From Paenibacillus brevis (GTDB taxonomy: Bacteria > Bacillota > Bacilli > Paenibacillales > Paenibacillaceae), in the NCBI RefSeq assembly GCF_018919145.1, contig NZ_JAHLQJ010000013.1:1-64000 (forward strand): a DNA stretch of 64,000 nt, given 5' to 3'. Positions within the stretch are counted from its first letter, which is position 1. Each line of letters starts with the position of its first letter. A model generated the notes under the pieces. The model was given only the letters and a program-made list of their open reading frames with translations. It had not been told where the DNA came from and ran no database searches. Position numbers and translations under genes: made by a program. Positions 8,312 through 17,796 of this stretch are shown one piece after another.

Positions 8312-9148
8312 ATGAGACTAAGAACCATACTGGGCAAAATCATCCTGTGGATTTTTTTGCTGGCTGTTGCTTTTATCACGCTGATTCCGGTCGTTATCAC
8401 CATCCTGGGCTCCTTCAAGACGAATGCTGAGCTTACTGCGGGAGCGACCTTCCTGCCAAAGAGCTGGCACTTCTCGAACTATGCCGAAGCCTGGGCGCAG
8501 GCCAATTTCTCCAGGTATACCCTGAATAGCCTGATTGTCTCCCTGGCGACAGTGGTCGGCACGCTGCTGGTATCATCCATGGCGGCTTATGTGGTGGACC
8601 GGATGGATTTTGCCGGCAAAAAATTGTATATCGGACTGCAATCGTTCACCATGTTCGTGGCTGTAGGGGCGGTCGTGCTGCGTCCGCAGTTCGATCTGAT
8701 GGTTAAGCTTCATCTGCACAGCAGCCTGTGGGGCGTTATATTGATTCTGATCTCCGCCCATGCTTCGATCTTCTTCATTCTCTCCAGCTTCATGAAGGGG
8801 ATTCCCCGCGAGCTGGACGAGGCGGCGCTGATGGACGGCAGCTCTCCCGGCCGGACCTTCTGGCGGATCATTCTGCCGCTGCTCGGACCCGGACTTGGCG
8901 TAGGTGCCCTGTTCACCTTCCGCGGCGCGTGGAATGAATATCTGCTGCCGCTCGTGTTCACGATGACGAAGCCGGAGCTGCAGACGCTGACCGTCGGGCT
9001 GGCGAACCTGAAATACGGGATTTCGGCCGCTTCCCAGACCCACTATATGATGGCGGGCGCCTGCTTGTCCATTCTGCCGATTCTCGTCGCCTATCTGTTC
9101 GCCAACAAATCCTTCATGCAGATGACGGCCGGTTCCCTCAAAGGGTAG
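8312..9148 (+). CDS. ABC sugar permease, second subunit (UgpE/LacG-like)
   Basis: Permease of 278 residues with an EAA loop (EAALMDGSSPGRTFWRIILP). The frame is open from a TTG at 8294, but the ATG at 8312 has the GAGGAGAG site at proper spacing and gives the usual short N-terminus. It pairs with the upstream permease to form the channel. Confidence 0.91.
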   Translation: MRLRTILGKIILWIFLLAVAFITLIPVVITILGSFKTNAELTAGATFLPKSWHFSNYAEAWAQANFSRYTLNSLIVSLATVVGTLLVSSMAAYVVDRMDFAGKKLYIGLQSFTMFVAVGAVVLRPQFDLMVKLHLHSSLWGVILILISAHASIFFILSSFMKGIPRELDEAALMDGSSPGRTFWRIILPLLGPGLGVGALFTFRGAWNEYLLPLVFTMTKPELQTLTVGLANLKYGISAASQTHYMMAGACLSILPILVAYLFANKSFMQMTAGSLKG

Positions 9149-9204
9149 CGCTCCGGCCCTGTGCAACCCATATTCCATATTTAACATTCAAGGAGGTATA
9201 CCCC

Positions 9205-10215
9205 ATGACCCAACACGTTCCGGCAATTCTGCAATCCGCCCCGTTCATCCGGCGGTATCCGGGCAATCCGGTGCTGGATGCAACGAAGGTTCCTTACCCC
9301 ACCGCACTGGTATTCAATGCAGGTGTAACGAAATTTAACGGCAAGTATGTGATGATCTTCCGTAATGATTACGGCTCACTGGTCGATCAGACGCTTGAGC
9401 CGCACCACACCACGGATCTCGGCATTGCTTACAGTGACGACGGGCTGAGCTGGACCGCCGGCCCGAAGCCAGTGTTCAAAATGCATGACGAGGAAATTAT
9501 CCGCGCCTACGACCCGCGCCTGACCGTGATCGGCGGCCGTTGTTATATGTGTTTTGCCGTGGATACGCACCATGGCATCCGCGGCGGAATTGCCGTTACC
9601 GATGATCTGGAACACTTCGAGGTGCTCAGCCTGTCTACACCGGACCTGCGCAATATGGTACTGTTTCCCGAGCCCATCGGCGGCAAGTATGTCCGGCTGG
9701 AGCGTCCCTTCACGGTATACAGCCGCGGCGGCCGGGACCGCTTCGATGCCTGGATCTCCGAGTCGCCTGACCTGAAGCATTGGGGCAACTCCAGCCTACT
9801 GCTCGCCGTGGAGCAGGTGCCGTTTGCCAATGACAAGGTCGGCCCGGCCGCACCTCCGGTCCGGACGGATAAGGGCTGGCTGACCACCTTCCATGCGGTG
9901 GATGTGGACCCGGCCAGAGGCAAGCACGGTTGGGAGGACACCTGGAAGAAGCGCTATACCGCCGGAATTATGCTGCTGGATCTGGAGGACCCCCGCAAGG
10001 TGATCGGCATGAGCATGCAGCCGCTGCTGGCACCGGAGACAGACTATGAGATTGGCGGGGGCTTCCGCAATCATGTGATTTTCCCCGGCGGGATGATCCT
10101 GGAGGATGACGGCGAGGTCAAGATCTATTACGGTTCTGCGGATACGGTGGAATGTCTGGCAACGGCCCATGTGGACGATCTGCTCCGGCTCTGTCTGGAG
10201 CCGGAGCAGAAATAA
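9205..10215 (+). CDS. GH130 family glycoside phosphorylase/hydrolase
   Basis: Cytoplasmic protein of 336 residues resembling family GH130, mostly inverting phosphorylases of beta-mannosides. Visible family features are an FRND segment (residues 52-55), the AYDPR motif with the likely catalytic Asp103, and a five-bladed propeller-like pattern of repeated G-I-A-x-S-D-D and I-x-V-T-D-D segments. No signal peptide. Strong AAGGAGG site at 9191. It probably splits the imported disaccharide with phosphate; whether it acts on mannosyl-glucose, mannosyl-GlcNAc or another mannoside cannot be decided here. Confidence 0.85.
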   Translation: MTQHVPAILQSAPFIRRYPGNPVLDATKVPYPTALVFNAGVTKFNGKYVMIFRNDYGSLVDQTLEPHHTTDLGIAYSDDGLSWTAGPKPVFKMHDEEIIRAYDPRLTVIGGRCYMCFAVDTHHGIRGGIAVTDDLEHFEVLSLSTPDLRNMVLFPEPIGGKYVRLERPFTVYSRGGRDRFDAWISESPDLKHWGNSSLLLAVEQVPFANDKVGPAAPPVRTDKGWLTTFHAVDVDPARGKHGWEDTWKKRYTAGIMLLDLEDPRKVIGMSMQPLLAPETDYEIGGGFRNHVIFPGGMILEDDGEVKIYYGSADTVECLATAHVDDLLRLCLEPEQK

Positions 10216-10296
10216 GTTTGGAAGGAGGCTAAGGGTGGAAATGCGGGGTAACTGATGACAGAGTATTTTATGAAAATGTGAAAGAGGTGTTTATTT

Positions 10297-12255
10297 ATGC
10301 TAAAAAAGTTAAGGTTATTAAGTTTGATTGGTTGTATGTTCGTCAGTATTTTAGCGATCGTTCCTTTGACAGTAAGCGCGGCGGGTACAGTTGTAAGCTA
10401 TCCGTTACCGTCGATCTATACCACGACCAGTCAATACACGGTAACAGCAGACTCTACCAATATACCGGTAATCGACACTTCGGAGGTATTTGTAAACTAT
10501 AATTATTGTAATTTCTCTTTTTCAGGTACGACTACCATCACAATAACAGCAAGCGAGCCAATCAATACCTATAATATTTCTCCCAAAGCTTTGGGAATCC
10601 CTGCAACAAAGAACGGAAATACCCTTACCTTTACACTTTCATCACCAACCTATCTTATCGTTAAGATCAATAACTTGAAAGATCTGGTTATTGCGGCAGA
10701 TGCTCTTGAAACCAATGTTCCGGCTTCATCCGGTACAGGGATATACAATGTTAAAACCGGGTACGGCGCTGACAGTACCGGTGCCACTTTGGCTACAACT
10801 GCCATACAAAACGCCATCAATGCGGCTAACGCTGCAGGTGGCGGTATCGTATACGTTCCAGCCGGAGTTTACAAGAGCGGAAACCTTGTTCTAAAAAGCA
10901 ATGTTTCGGTTTATCTGGAGGGTGGTTCTGTTATAAGGGGCTCAGGAAATCCAAGCGATTACACTACTCATTTTCATAAGAATTCTCTGAATAAGGATGG
11001 AACATGGTTTATTTATACCGAGACCAATGCAAACAATATTAAGATATACGGCAGGGGGACTATTGACGGCAATGGCCATTATATGAGAAATACAAACAAT
11101 TATTTGAACAATATTCTTGTACCCTTGCAGTGCAGCAACTTCACGGTTGACGGCATAACCATAAGAGACAGCGGTGGCTGGGCTACAATCGTTACAAGAT
11201 CTAATAACGTAATATTCCAGAATACAAAGCACTTCAACAACAACGAACTTGATTATGAAAATGATGCAATAGACATTCAAGAGAGCCAGAATGTACTCAT
11301 AAAGCACACGGTAGCCGTATCGGAGGATGACACCTACTCATTTAAGACATGGGATGTAGCAACTACGGATATAGCTGCAAACTGGCCGGGAAGTCCTGAA
11401 AACCAGTCAAATGTAGTTGTGGATGATGCTTTGGCTTGGAGCAGATGTGGAGCATTCAAGGTTGGAGATGGAGTGAAACAGCTTCAGGATGGCATAGTTG
11501 TTAAAAACTCTTATGTATACAGATCCTGGCGCGCTTTAGCGGTAGGTCATCTTTATGGGACTCCAGCAGCACAAAACATCATATTTGACAATATAGATGT
11601 AGAAGGCTTCTGGCCAAGATCCGGTGTTCACTCCAGGTGGTTTGATCTTTCTGCAAAATCCGGTCCGATAAAAAATGTGGTCTATAATAATATCAATTTA
11701 CGCGCTTTAGGTGAAGTTTCAATAATGAAGGGTTGGAGTGATACATCTACTGTCTCCGGAGTTACAATAAACAATGTTCGCGTCGGTGGAGTTCCGGCAA
11801 CTACACTCGCAGAATTGAAAATAACAGATACGAACAGCTATGCTGCAGCTCCCAAATTCAACACATTGAAATTTGAGGCGGAAGGTTATAACCTTAGCTC
11901 AGGTGTTATACACTATGAGGCAAGCACTGATGGTGGGCTGGATGTTGGTGGAGGGAGTAATGGCGACTATATCGCATTTAAAAATGTAGACTTTGGCAGT
12001 ACAGCTAAAACAAGTATTGATTTGAAGGTTGCATCCGCTAATTCCGGCGGAAGGATAGAATTCCACTTGGACAGTCCTACAGGCACTATGCTGGGTTATT
12101 GGACGGCAGAAAGCACAGGCGGATGGCAGAAATGGTCAGTCAAGAATATCCCGCTTAGTGCCGGGACAGCTGTAGGAACCCATACGGTATATGTTACTTT
12201 TGTTAAGTCAGATTCAACCACAGTTGCAAATTTAACTTGGTTCCAGTTCAAATAG
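10297..12255 (+). CDS. Secreted beta-helix glycoside hydrolase (GH28/GH49-like) with C-terminal CBM6
   Basis: Secreted protein of 652 residues. A signal peptide covers about residues 1-29, cleaved near VSA-A. An N-terminal beta-rich segment precedes a pectin-lyase-like right-handed beta-helix that starts with GYGADSTGATLATTAIQNA and contains acidic motifs ENDAID and SEDDTYSFK plus AVGHLYG, in the style of GH28/GH49 enzymes. The last about 125 residues (LKFEAEGYNLSSG onwards, ending in LTWFQFK) are a CBM6 module. The gene is clearly AT-richer than its neighbours and uses A/T-ending codons, which suggests acquisition by transfer. The substrate is uncertain: polygalacturonan or an alpha-glucan are both possible. 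Confidence 0.75.
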   Translation: MLKKLRLLSLIGCMFVSILAIVPLTVSAAGTVVSYPLPSIYTTTSQYTVTADSTNIPVIDTSEVFVNYNYCNFSFSGTTTITITASEPINTYNISPKALGIPATKNGNTLTFTLSSPTYLIVKINNLKDLVIAADALETNVPASSGTGIYNVKTGYGADSTGATLATTAIQNAINAANAAGGGIVYVPAGVYKSGNLVLKSNVSVYLEGGSVIRGSGNPSDYTTHFHKNSLNKDGTWFIYTETNANNIKIYGRGTIDGNGHYMRNTNNYLNNILVPLQCSNFTVDGITIRDSGGWATIVTRSNNVIFQNTKHFNNNELDYENDAIDIQESQNVLIKHTVAVSEDDTYSFKTWDVATTDIAANWPGSPENQSNVVVDDALAWSRCGAFKVGDGVKQLQDGIVVKNSYVYRSWRALAVGHLYGTPAAQNIIFDNIDVEGFWPRSGVHSRWFDLSAKSGPIKNVVYNNINLRALGEVSIMKGWSDTSTVSGVTINNVRVGGVPATTLAELKITDTNSYAAAPKFNTLKFEAEGYNLSSGVIHYEASTDGGLDVGGGSNGDYIAFKNVDFGSTAKTSIDLKVASANSGGRIEFHLDSPTGTMLGYWTAESTGGWQKWSVKNIPLSAGTAVGTHTVYVTFVKSDSTTVANLTWFQFK

Positions 12256-12295
12256 AATGGAAATTGTTTGATTTAATTTCAATAAGATGGATAAA

Positions 12296-12322
12296 GGGGT
12301 ATATCAAATGATATGCCTCTTC
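12296..12322 (+). terminator. Hairpin after the beta-helix hydrolase
   Basis: A 10-bp stem (12296-12305 with 12310-12319, two G-T pairs) closes an AAAT loop. The following T tract is short, so termination strength is uncertain. Confidence 0.5.
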
Positions 12323-12442
12323 GTTCAGCTAAAGTTTTTTCTACGACTGATGCAATATGCGCAAGCGCTAGCTTTTAAATCTTAGAAATTAAAGACCATA
12401 CTCTAATCAATTTCCAAATAAAGATAGAATAGAGAATATGAT

Positions 12443-12790
12443 CTATTCATTTGGCTTAACAACCACTAACAGCATTTGAAAGGCTTCAGTCGCGAACAGG
12501 GCATGAGGCACGTTGGCCGGCATCAAGATGCTCTCACCAGCACTCACGATAAATTTATCTTCTCCAATTGTAATTTCGGTTTGCCCGGAAAGCACATTGA
12601 CTAGGGCATCACCTGGCGAGGAGTGGGCTCTGATGGAAGTCCCTTTGTCCAAAGACAGGAGCGTCATAGCGAGTGCCGGATGCTGTACCAATGTCAGGCT
12701 GGATACCTGTTGATCTTCTATCGTAATCATTTTCTTCAAATCAATAACCTCAGATACGGGGAGCTTTTTGATATATTCGCCTTGCTTCAT
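12443..12790 (-). CDS. Small cupin-fold protein
   Basis: Single-domain cupin of 115 residues. The first cupin motif has one His (RAHSSPGDALVNVLSG) and the second ends in MPANVPHALFA, so the usual metal-binding set is incomplete. It follows the second cupin gene by 17 bp on the same strand, with an AGGAGG site. The biochemical role cannot be told: such proteins range from metal-dependent enzymes to sugar or signal binders. Confidence 0.8.
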   Translation of the reverse strand: MKQGEYIKKLPVSEVIDLKKMITIEDQQVSSLTLVQHPALAMTLLSLDKGTSIRAHSSPGDALVNVLSGQTEITIGEDKFIVSAGESILMPANVPHALFATEAFQMLLVVVKPNE

Positions 12791-12807
12791 GGATTGTACC
12801 TCCTGAT

Positions 12808-13146
12808 TTATATACTAATTTGTAAAAACTTACATCCCTTACGAGCCGCGAATTCATGCCATGTATTTGCCGGGACGATAATGGAAGCCCCAGTAGCTAG
12901 TTGACAGGATTGGCCTGCTACCTGCATATGAAGTTCTCCCTCCAACACATGGATCACTTTTGCTTGTGGCGAGGTTTCGGAACTGATCGTTTCTTGCTGA
13001 TCCATCGCATATAACACCCATTCTTGGTCTGATGTCGGCATGCCCGGAATGTCGGACAAGACTAACCTTCTGCTTGCAATCCGGCCAGGTTTGATATTTA
13101 CCGCATCTTTCAAATAAAATACCTTGCCCGGTATAATATCGTTCAT
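12808..13146 (-). CDS. Small cupin-fold protein
   Basis: Cupin domain of 112 residues with the segment VIHVLEGELHMQVAGQ and the second motif VPANTWHEFAARKG. First gene of a two-cupin operon, preceded by GGGGAGGGG. It is divergent from a TetR regulator with two operator-like palindromes in the shared intergenic region, so that regulator may control it (inference). Confidence 0.8.
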   Translation of the reverse strand: MNDIIPGKVFYLKDAVNIKPGRIASRRLVLSDIPGMPTSDQEWVLYAMDQQETISSETSPQAKVIHVLEGELHMQVAGQSCQLATGASIIVPANTWHEFAARKGCKFLQISI

Positions 13147-13327
13147 ATTCCCCTCCCCAGTTTCTATTGAAGGCTTCCCTCAATTTGATGAAAAACATAT
13201 CGAGACTCCCTCTCATTTAGGAGAATTGTAACAAAGAGTAGGAGATGACTCGGTTGCCATGGCAACAGGATGGCCAAAAGTACAAAATGATTTAAGGATT
13301 TTGATTAAATGATGAAATCTATTGCAA

Positions 13328-13369
13328 GCTAATGCTTATTAGCTTACAATGAGGCTAATGAGCATTAGC
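13328..13369. promoter_or_regulatory. Paired TetR operator-like palindromes
   Basis: Two 16-bp sites, GCTAATGCTTATTAGC (13328-13343) and GCTAATGAGCATTAGC (13354-13369), share palindromic ends GCTAAT/ATTAGC. The second is the reverse complement of the first except for one base. They lie between the cupin and TetR genes, 11 bp before the TetR start, and are the likely autoregulatory operator. Confidence 0.75.
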
Positions 13370-13380
13370 TAAGGAATGGA

Positions 13381-14016
13381 TTGGTATTGATGACAACAAA
13401 ACAACGAATCATTTATTCGGCGTTAACACTTTTAGCTGAAAAGGGCTATGACGCAGTGAGCGTCAGCGAGATTGCCGAAGCTGTAGGGATTAAAGCTCCG
13501 TCCTTATACAAGCATTTTCCAAGTAAACAGGACATATTCCATGCGATACTTGCCGAGATGAAGGGAAGATATGAGCAGCAGACAGCCCAAATGCAGATGA
13601 ACGGCTTGGATGCACATGCGGATCTGGAAAGGTTGGCTCTCTTGTCAGAAAATCAGCTCATAGAGATGGGAAAAGAACTGTTTCTATTTTTTTTAAGAGA
13701 TGAGTATGTATGTAAGTTTCGAAAAATGCTGACGGTGGAGCAATATCGAAATAGTGAGCTTGCTGCGCTTTATTCCAAGCAGTATGTAGATGATCCCTTG
13801 GTCTATCAAAGCATGTTATTTGGTTTGCTGGCACAGGCTGGTGTATTCAGGGGCGAGTCTCCGCAAATAATGGCAGTTCACTTCTATGCTCCGATTTATA
13901 TGTTGCTGACTTTATGTGATCGGCAGCCTGAGCGCGAGCAGGAGATGCTTCAACTGGTAGAGCAGCATGTGAAGCAATTCAGCAAACTTTACAAAAATGG
14001 AGGAAATGCAAAGTGA
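13381..14016 (+). CDS. TetR/AcrR-family transcriptional regulator
   Basis: Regulator of up to 211 residues with the N-terminal helix-turn-helix (IAEAVGIKAPSLYKHFPSKQDIFHAIL). The TTG at 13381 has AAGGA at 5 bp spacing and is chosen; the ATG at 13390 (208 residues) is the alternative. The C-terminal ligand domain resembles that of the TetR encoded at 37889: both contain a segment of the type KFR-MLTVEQY, so the two regulators are paralogues. The next gene overlaps it by 4 bp. Confidence 0.9.
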   Translation: MVLMTTKQRIIYSALTLLAEKGYDAVSVSEIAEAVGIKAPSLYKHFPSKQDIFHAILAEMKGRYEQQTAQMQMNGLDAHADLERLALLSENQLIEMGKELFLFFLRDEYVCKFRKMLTVEQYRNSELAALYSKQYVDDPLVYQSMLFGLLAQAGVFRGESPQIMAVHFYAPIYMLLTLCDRQPEREQEMLQLVEQHVKQFSKLYKNGGNAK

Positions 14017-14654
14017 AGCGGACGCTTGTTCAATGGTGCGGATTGTTGGGAATCATCAGCTTATTGTCCTATACAGCGGCAGTACTTTTTTCTCCATTAG
14101 CCTATCCCGGATATCAATGGATGTCACAGGCGGTGAGTGATCTCAGTGCAAGCAAAGCTCCTTCGAAAATACTGTGGGGACAACTTGCCTCTCTATACGA
14201 CATCTGCGGTGTAACCTCTGTTATGATGGTATGCGTATTTATACAAGGAAAGCTGAATAGAACGATTCGGCTCGGAATTTATTTGTTCGCAGTAATGAAT
14301 TGGGTGTCGGCTGTTGGATATGCAGCCTTTCCACTCTCTGTCCAGGGGAATGCCGGTACTGCGTTTCAAGATATCATGCATGTGTATGTCGTGACAGCTC
14401 TGGTTGTCCTGCTCTCCATTCTTTCCCTCATCCTGATTATGGTCGGAGGATATAGGGACAGACGTTATCGCTATTTAGCAGGCTGGGCAACGGTGGCTTT
14501 ACTATTAATGATTGCGGGAGCCGTTGGAACGGGGATCGTACCTGCAGCCTATTTTGGCATTCCTGAGCGCTTCAGTGTGTTTGCCGCAACTGGATTCAAT
14601 GCTGTATTAGGTGTTTGTTTGTATAGAGGCTTTATTACTAATGGAACCCACTAA
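14013..14654 (+). CDS. DUF998 family membrane protein
   Basis: Protein of 213 residues with six predicted transmembrane helices and the DUF998 pattern (YPGYQWMSQAVSDLSA near residue 35). GTG start overlapping the TetR stop (GTGA), with GGAGG upstream, so it is translationally coupled to the regulator. Function of the family is unknown; coupling to a TetR regulator suggests it is that regulator's main target. Confidence 0.82.
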   Translation: MKRTLVQWCGLLGIISLLSYTAAVLFSPLAYPGYQWMSQAVSDLSASKAPSKILWGQLASLYDICGVTSVMMVCVFIQGKLNRTIRLGIYLFAVMNWVSAVGYAAFPLSVQGNAGTAFQDIMHVYVVTALVVLLSILSLILIMVGGYRDRRYRYLAGWATVALLLMIAGAVGTGIVPAAYFGIPERFSVFAATGFNAVLGVCLYRGFITNGTH

Positions 14655-14683
14655 AGCTGGAAGAACTAATAAATCATTGTTTC

Positions 14684-14724
14684 AATGGAGAGGCCTAGGT
14701 TTAACCTGGTCTCTCCATTTTCAT
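14684..14724 (+). terminator. Rho-independent terminator
   Basis: AATGGAGAG (14684-14692) pairs with CTCTCCATT (14711-14719), with an inner AGGTT/AACCT stem, followed by TTCATTTTT. It separates the TetR-DUF998 unit from the GntR operon. Confidence 0.88.
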
Positions 14725-14757
14725 TTTTAACATAATATTTAATCCCTAAATACCTAC

Positions 14758-14829
14758 TTGACTAGGTGGAATAATAGGAATATAGTATAAAAAAGCTTAA
14801 ACATAGGGAATGAAATAATTGTATACAAT
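14758..14829 (+). promoter_or_regulatory. Promoter and GntR/FCD operator of the amino-acid operon
   Basis: TTGACT (14758-14763), 17-bp spacer, TATAGT (14781-14786). Downstream lies the palindrome ATTGTATACAAT (14818-14829), immediately repeated in part as TATACAAT. GTATAC-centred palindromes are typical of FCD-type GntR regulators, and such a regulator is the next gene. The site lies after the transcription start, suiting autorepression. Confidence 0.78.
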
Positions 14830-14874
14830 TATACAATTTGCCTCGAGATGAATCGTGGAGGAGATGGCTAGCTA

Positions 14875-15531
14875 GTGATGCGATCAAGAAGGTTGTCAAA
14901 GGACAATGTTTACTATGAATTAAAACAAAAAATCATAGATAGCGAGCTGAAGCCAAACCAAGCTGTAAACGAAGAGAACTTAGCAGCATTGCTCGGGGTC
15001 AGTCGTACACCGCTAAGGGAGGCCATACAGAGGTTGGAGAATGAGGATTTTCTCGTTCGACAGCCCAATGGAAGGCTGAAGGTAGCTTCCATAACAGTTA
15101 AAGAGGTTGAAGAGGTTTTTCTTGTTCGCAGCATGCTTGAAGGCTACATTGCGAAGAATGCGGCTAAGAATGCAACAGATAAAGATATTCAAAAATTAAC
15201 AGTAATCCTTGAGAATATAAAACAATCCTTCCAGCTAGGCGATAATCAGAATTTTGTATCCTATGGCTTTGAATTTCATGATTATTTATCGGAGATGAGT
15301 GAACTTACCGTTTCCGGGAAGGTTTTGAATCAATTAAGGGACCACGCGCTTCGCTACTGTCGCTTTGTTTCCTTGCACGGAGATTGGACAAGACAGGCAG
15401 ATGAAGAACATGGCTTAATCTTACAAATGATAGCTGACAGAAATGAAGACGGCGCTGAGAAAGCAATGCGAGATCATATTTTAAGCAGTCTATCTATTGC
15501 ACTAGAGCGAATAAGAGGAATAGAGGAATAG
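14875..15531 (+). CDS. GntR-family (FCD) transcriptional regulator
   Basis: Regulator of 218 residues with an N-terminal winged helix (LAALLGVSRTPLREAIQRLENEDFLVRQPNGR) split over the usual positions and an all-helical FCD ligand-binding domain. A GGAGGAG site lies 11 bp before a GTG (14875) that is directly followed by an ATG, so either could be used. It heads an operon of amidohydrolase and MetNIQ-type transporter genes and probably responds to the substrate of that pathway. Confidence 0.9.
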   Translation: MMRSRRLSKDNVYYELKQKIIDSELKPNQAVNEENLAALLGVSRTPLREAIQRLENEDFLVRQPNGRLKVASITVKEVEEVFLVRSMLEGYIAKNAAKNATDKDIQKLTVILENIKQSFQLGDNQNFVSYGFEFHDYLSEMSELTVSGKVLNQLRDHALRYCRFVSLHGDWTRQADEEHGLILQMIADRNEDGAEKAMRDHILSSLSIALERIRGIEE

Positions 15532-15557
15532 AAGGAGACAAGGAGGCATGAGTGTAA

Positions 15558-16723
15558 GTGAAGGAAAACAATTTGACTGTGCAACCATCGGATTTGGGCA
15601 ACTACTTAATTAGCGTTCGAAGAAATCTTCATAGAGAGCCTGAATTGGCTTATGAAGAGTTCAAAACAACCGAGAAGCTACGGGGCTGGCTGACAGCAGC
15701 TAATATCCAGATCATGGACCTCCCGTTGGCGACTGGATTAATCGCAGAGATTGGACAAGGCGATGGACCCATTGTGGCTATTCGATGTGATATCGATGCC
15801 CTTCCAATAGAGGAGCAAACAAAGCTGCCCTTTGCATCGGAGATTCCGGGGAAAATGCACGCCTGTGGACATGATTTTCATACCGCTACGATTTTAGGCG
15901 CTGCTTTGCTGCTAAAAAAGCGCGAAAGTGGGCTTCCCGGTACAGTGAGGATCTTGTTCCAGCCCGCAGAGGAAACAGGTCATGGAGCGGAAAGTGCCTG
16001 GCATCAGGGGGCCTCAAGAATGTTGATGCCATATTTGGTTTGCACAATTCACCTGATCTGCCAACGGGAGCCTTTGGAACGAGAACAGGAGCTTTAACTG
16101 CGGGTGTTGATCGGTTTGAAATTACGGTAAAAGGTGTCGGGGCCCATGCTGCTACACCGGAAAAAGGCGTGGATGCCATTGTGACGGCGGCCCAGATCAT
16201 TACCATGCTGCAGACAATTGTTAGCCGTCAAAATAATGCGATAGAGCCGGTGGTATTAAGCGTAACGAGAATTAACGGGGGCTTTACATGGAACGTTCTC
16301 CCGGAAAAGGTGGAGCTCGAGGGAACGGTTCGAACTTATAATGAAGAGATTCGCCGCCTTATTCCTGCTCAAATGACACGCATCATCGAAGGAGTTGCTG
16401 AAGGAGCCGGAGCTGAGGCACAGCTGCATTGGTATCCTGGGCCCCCGGCAACTATAAATCATGCGGAATGGGCTGATTTCACCAAAGAGGTCGCTTCAGA
16501 GGCTGGGTATGATGTGCATGATATTCCGCTGCAAATGGGGGGCGAGGACTTTTCATATTATCTACAACAGATCCCAGGCGCATTTGTAAATATCGGAACG
16601 GGACCGGCCTATGCACTCCATCATCCTCGTTTCGATGTTGATGAGGCCGCACTATTGCCTGCCGCTAAGTACTTTGCTTCATTGGCAGAGCGAGCCCTTG
16701 AGAAGCTGCAAGCGAAAGCTTAA
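15558..16723 (+). pseudogene. M20 family amidohydrolase, frameshifted
   Basis: Peptidase M20D-type aminoacylase/carboxypeptidase (amidohydrolase) in two frames. The first part (GTG 15558 to about 15990) carries the metal-binding motif HACGHDFH and the AEETGHGAE segment. The second part (from about 15995 to the stop at 16723, in the frame containing the ATG at 16040) carries the dimerisation domain and GGEDFSYYLQ. The join needs a shift of one base lost near 15985-15997. The continuation of the correct frame is LASGGLKNVDAIFGLHNSPD. All active-site regions are otherwise intact, so the lesion is recent or a sequencing error. Predicted role: hydrolysing an N-acyl amino acid delivered by the adjacent importer. 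Confidence 0.85.
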
Positions 16724-16752
16724 CTCTAGAAAAATGATTGAGGGGAACCAAT

Positions 16753-17796
16753 ATGATTGAATTAAAGAATGCTTACAAAACATTCACTCGGAAAGGGATC
16801 ACGATCGAGGCTCTGAAGGGAATCAATTTGAAGGTTGAAAAGGGAGATATCTTTGGGGTAATCGGCTATAGCGGTGCCGGGAAAAGCACCTTAATTCGTC
16901 TGGTCAATTATCTGGAAAGACCTACAGAAGGACAGGTTCTGGTGGATGGGCGTGACCTAGGAACTTACAACGATAAAGAGCTGCGATCGGCCAAAAAGAA
17001 CATCGGTATGATTTTTCAACATTTCAACCTGCTGGAATCCAAAAAAGTATTTGATAATGTAGCAATTCCCCTCGTCCTACTGAAAAAGAATAAGAGTGAG
17101 ATCCGTCAGCGGGTACAGGAGCTGCTAGAGTTTGTGGGATTAAGCGACAAAGCGGGAAGCTATCCCAGCGAATTGTCAGGGGGACAGAAGCAGCGTGTTG
17201 GAATTGCCAGAGCGCTTGCCTCGAATCCATCGATTCTTTTGTGTGACGAAGCCACCTCTGCACTTGATCCGCAGACGACGCAATCTATTTTGCAGCTTTT
17301 AAAAAGAATTAATGCGGAATATAACATTACGGTGATGATTATTACACATGAAATGTCCGTCATTCAAGAGATTTGCAACAAGGTAGCTGTGATGGAAGAG
17401 GGACGAATCATCGAACAAGGGAGCGTTCTGGAGGTGTTCGGTCATCCCCAGCATGAGACCACGAAAAATTTTGTGAAGACAGTTGTTCAAAATAGCATGA
17501 CATCAAGTGTTGAAAAATCTTTAAAGGCGGAGAACGGAAGCCTGCTCTACAAGCTCAATTTTGTTGGCAAAAGTGCTTCCGAGCCTATTCTCTATGAGCT
17601 GATCCGATCCTTCGATATTAAGGTCAATATACTATTTGCAAATATGACAGAGATTCAAGAAACAACCTTGGGAACAGCGATCATTCAATTGTCCGGTGAC
17701 AGAGAGCTGGTAGAGGATGCCCTGGCATTTTTGACAAGGCATGGAGTCAGTGTGGAGGAGGTAGAGTCTTATGTTTTCGACCACAATAACGAATGA
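16753..17796 (+). CDS. metN: MetN-type ABC transporter ATP-binding protein
   Basis: ATPase of 347 residues for a methionine-type importer. Walker A GYSGAGKST, signature LSGGQKQR and Walker B ILLCDEAT are visible. The C-terminal about 90 residues form the NIL/ACT-like regulatory domain of MetN. The ATG at 16753 follows GAGGGGA. The last 26 bp overlap metI. True MetNIQ systems carry methionine, but the operon context suggests a modified amino acid or dipeptide may be the real substrate. Confidence 0.92.
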   Translation: MIELKNAYKTFTRKGITIEALKGINLKVEKGDIFGVIGYSGAGKSTLIRLVNYLERPTEGQVLVDGRDLGTYNDKELRSAKKNIGMIFQHFNLLESKKVFDNVAIPLVLLKKNKSEIRQRVQELLEFVGLSDKAGSYPSELSGGQKQRVGIARALASNPSILLCDEATSALDPQTTQSILQLLKRINAEYNITVMIITHEMSVIQEICNKVAVMEEGRIIEQGSVLEVFGHPQHETTKNFVKTVVQNSMTSSVEKSLKAENGSLLYKLNFVGKSASEPILYELIRSFDIKVNILFANMTEIQETTLGTAIIQLSGDRELVEDALAFLTRHGVSVEEVESYVFDHNNE

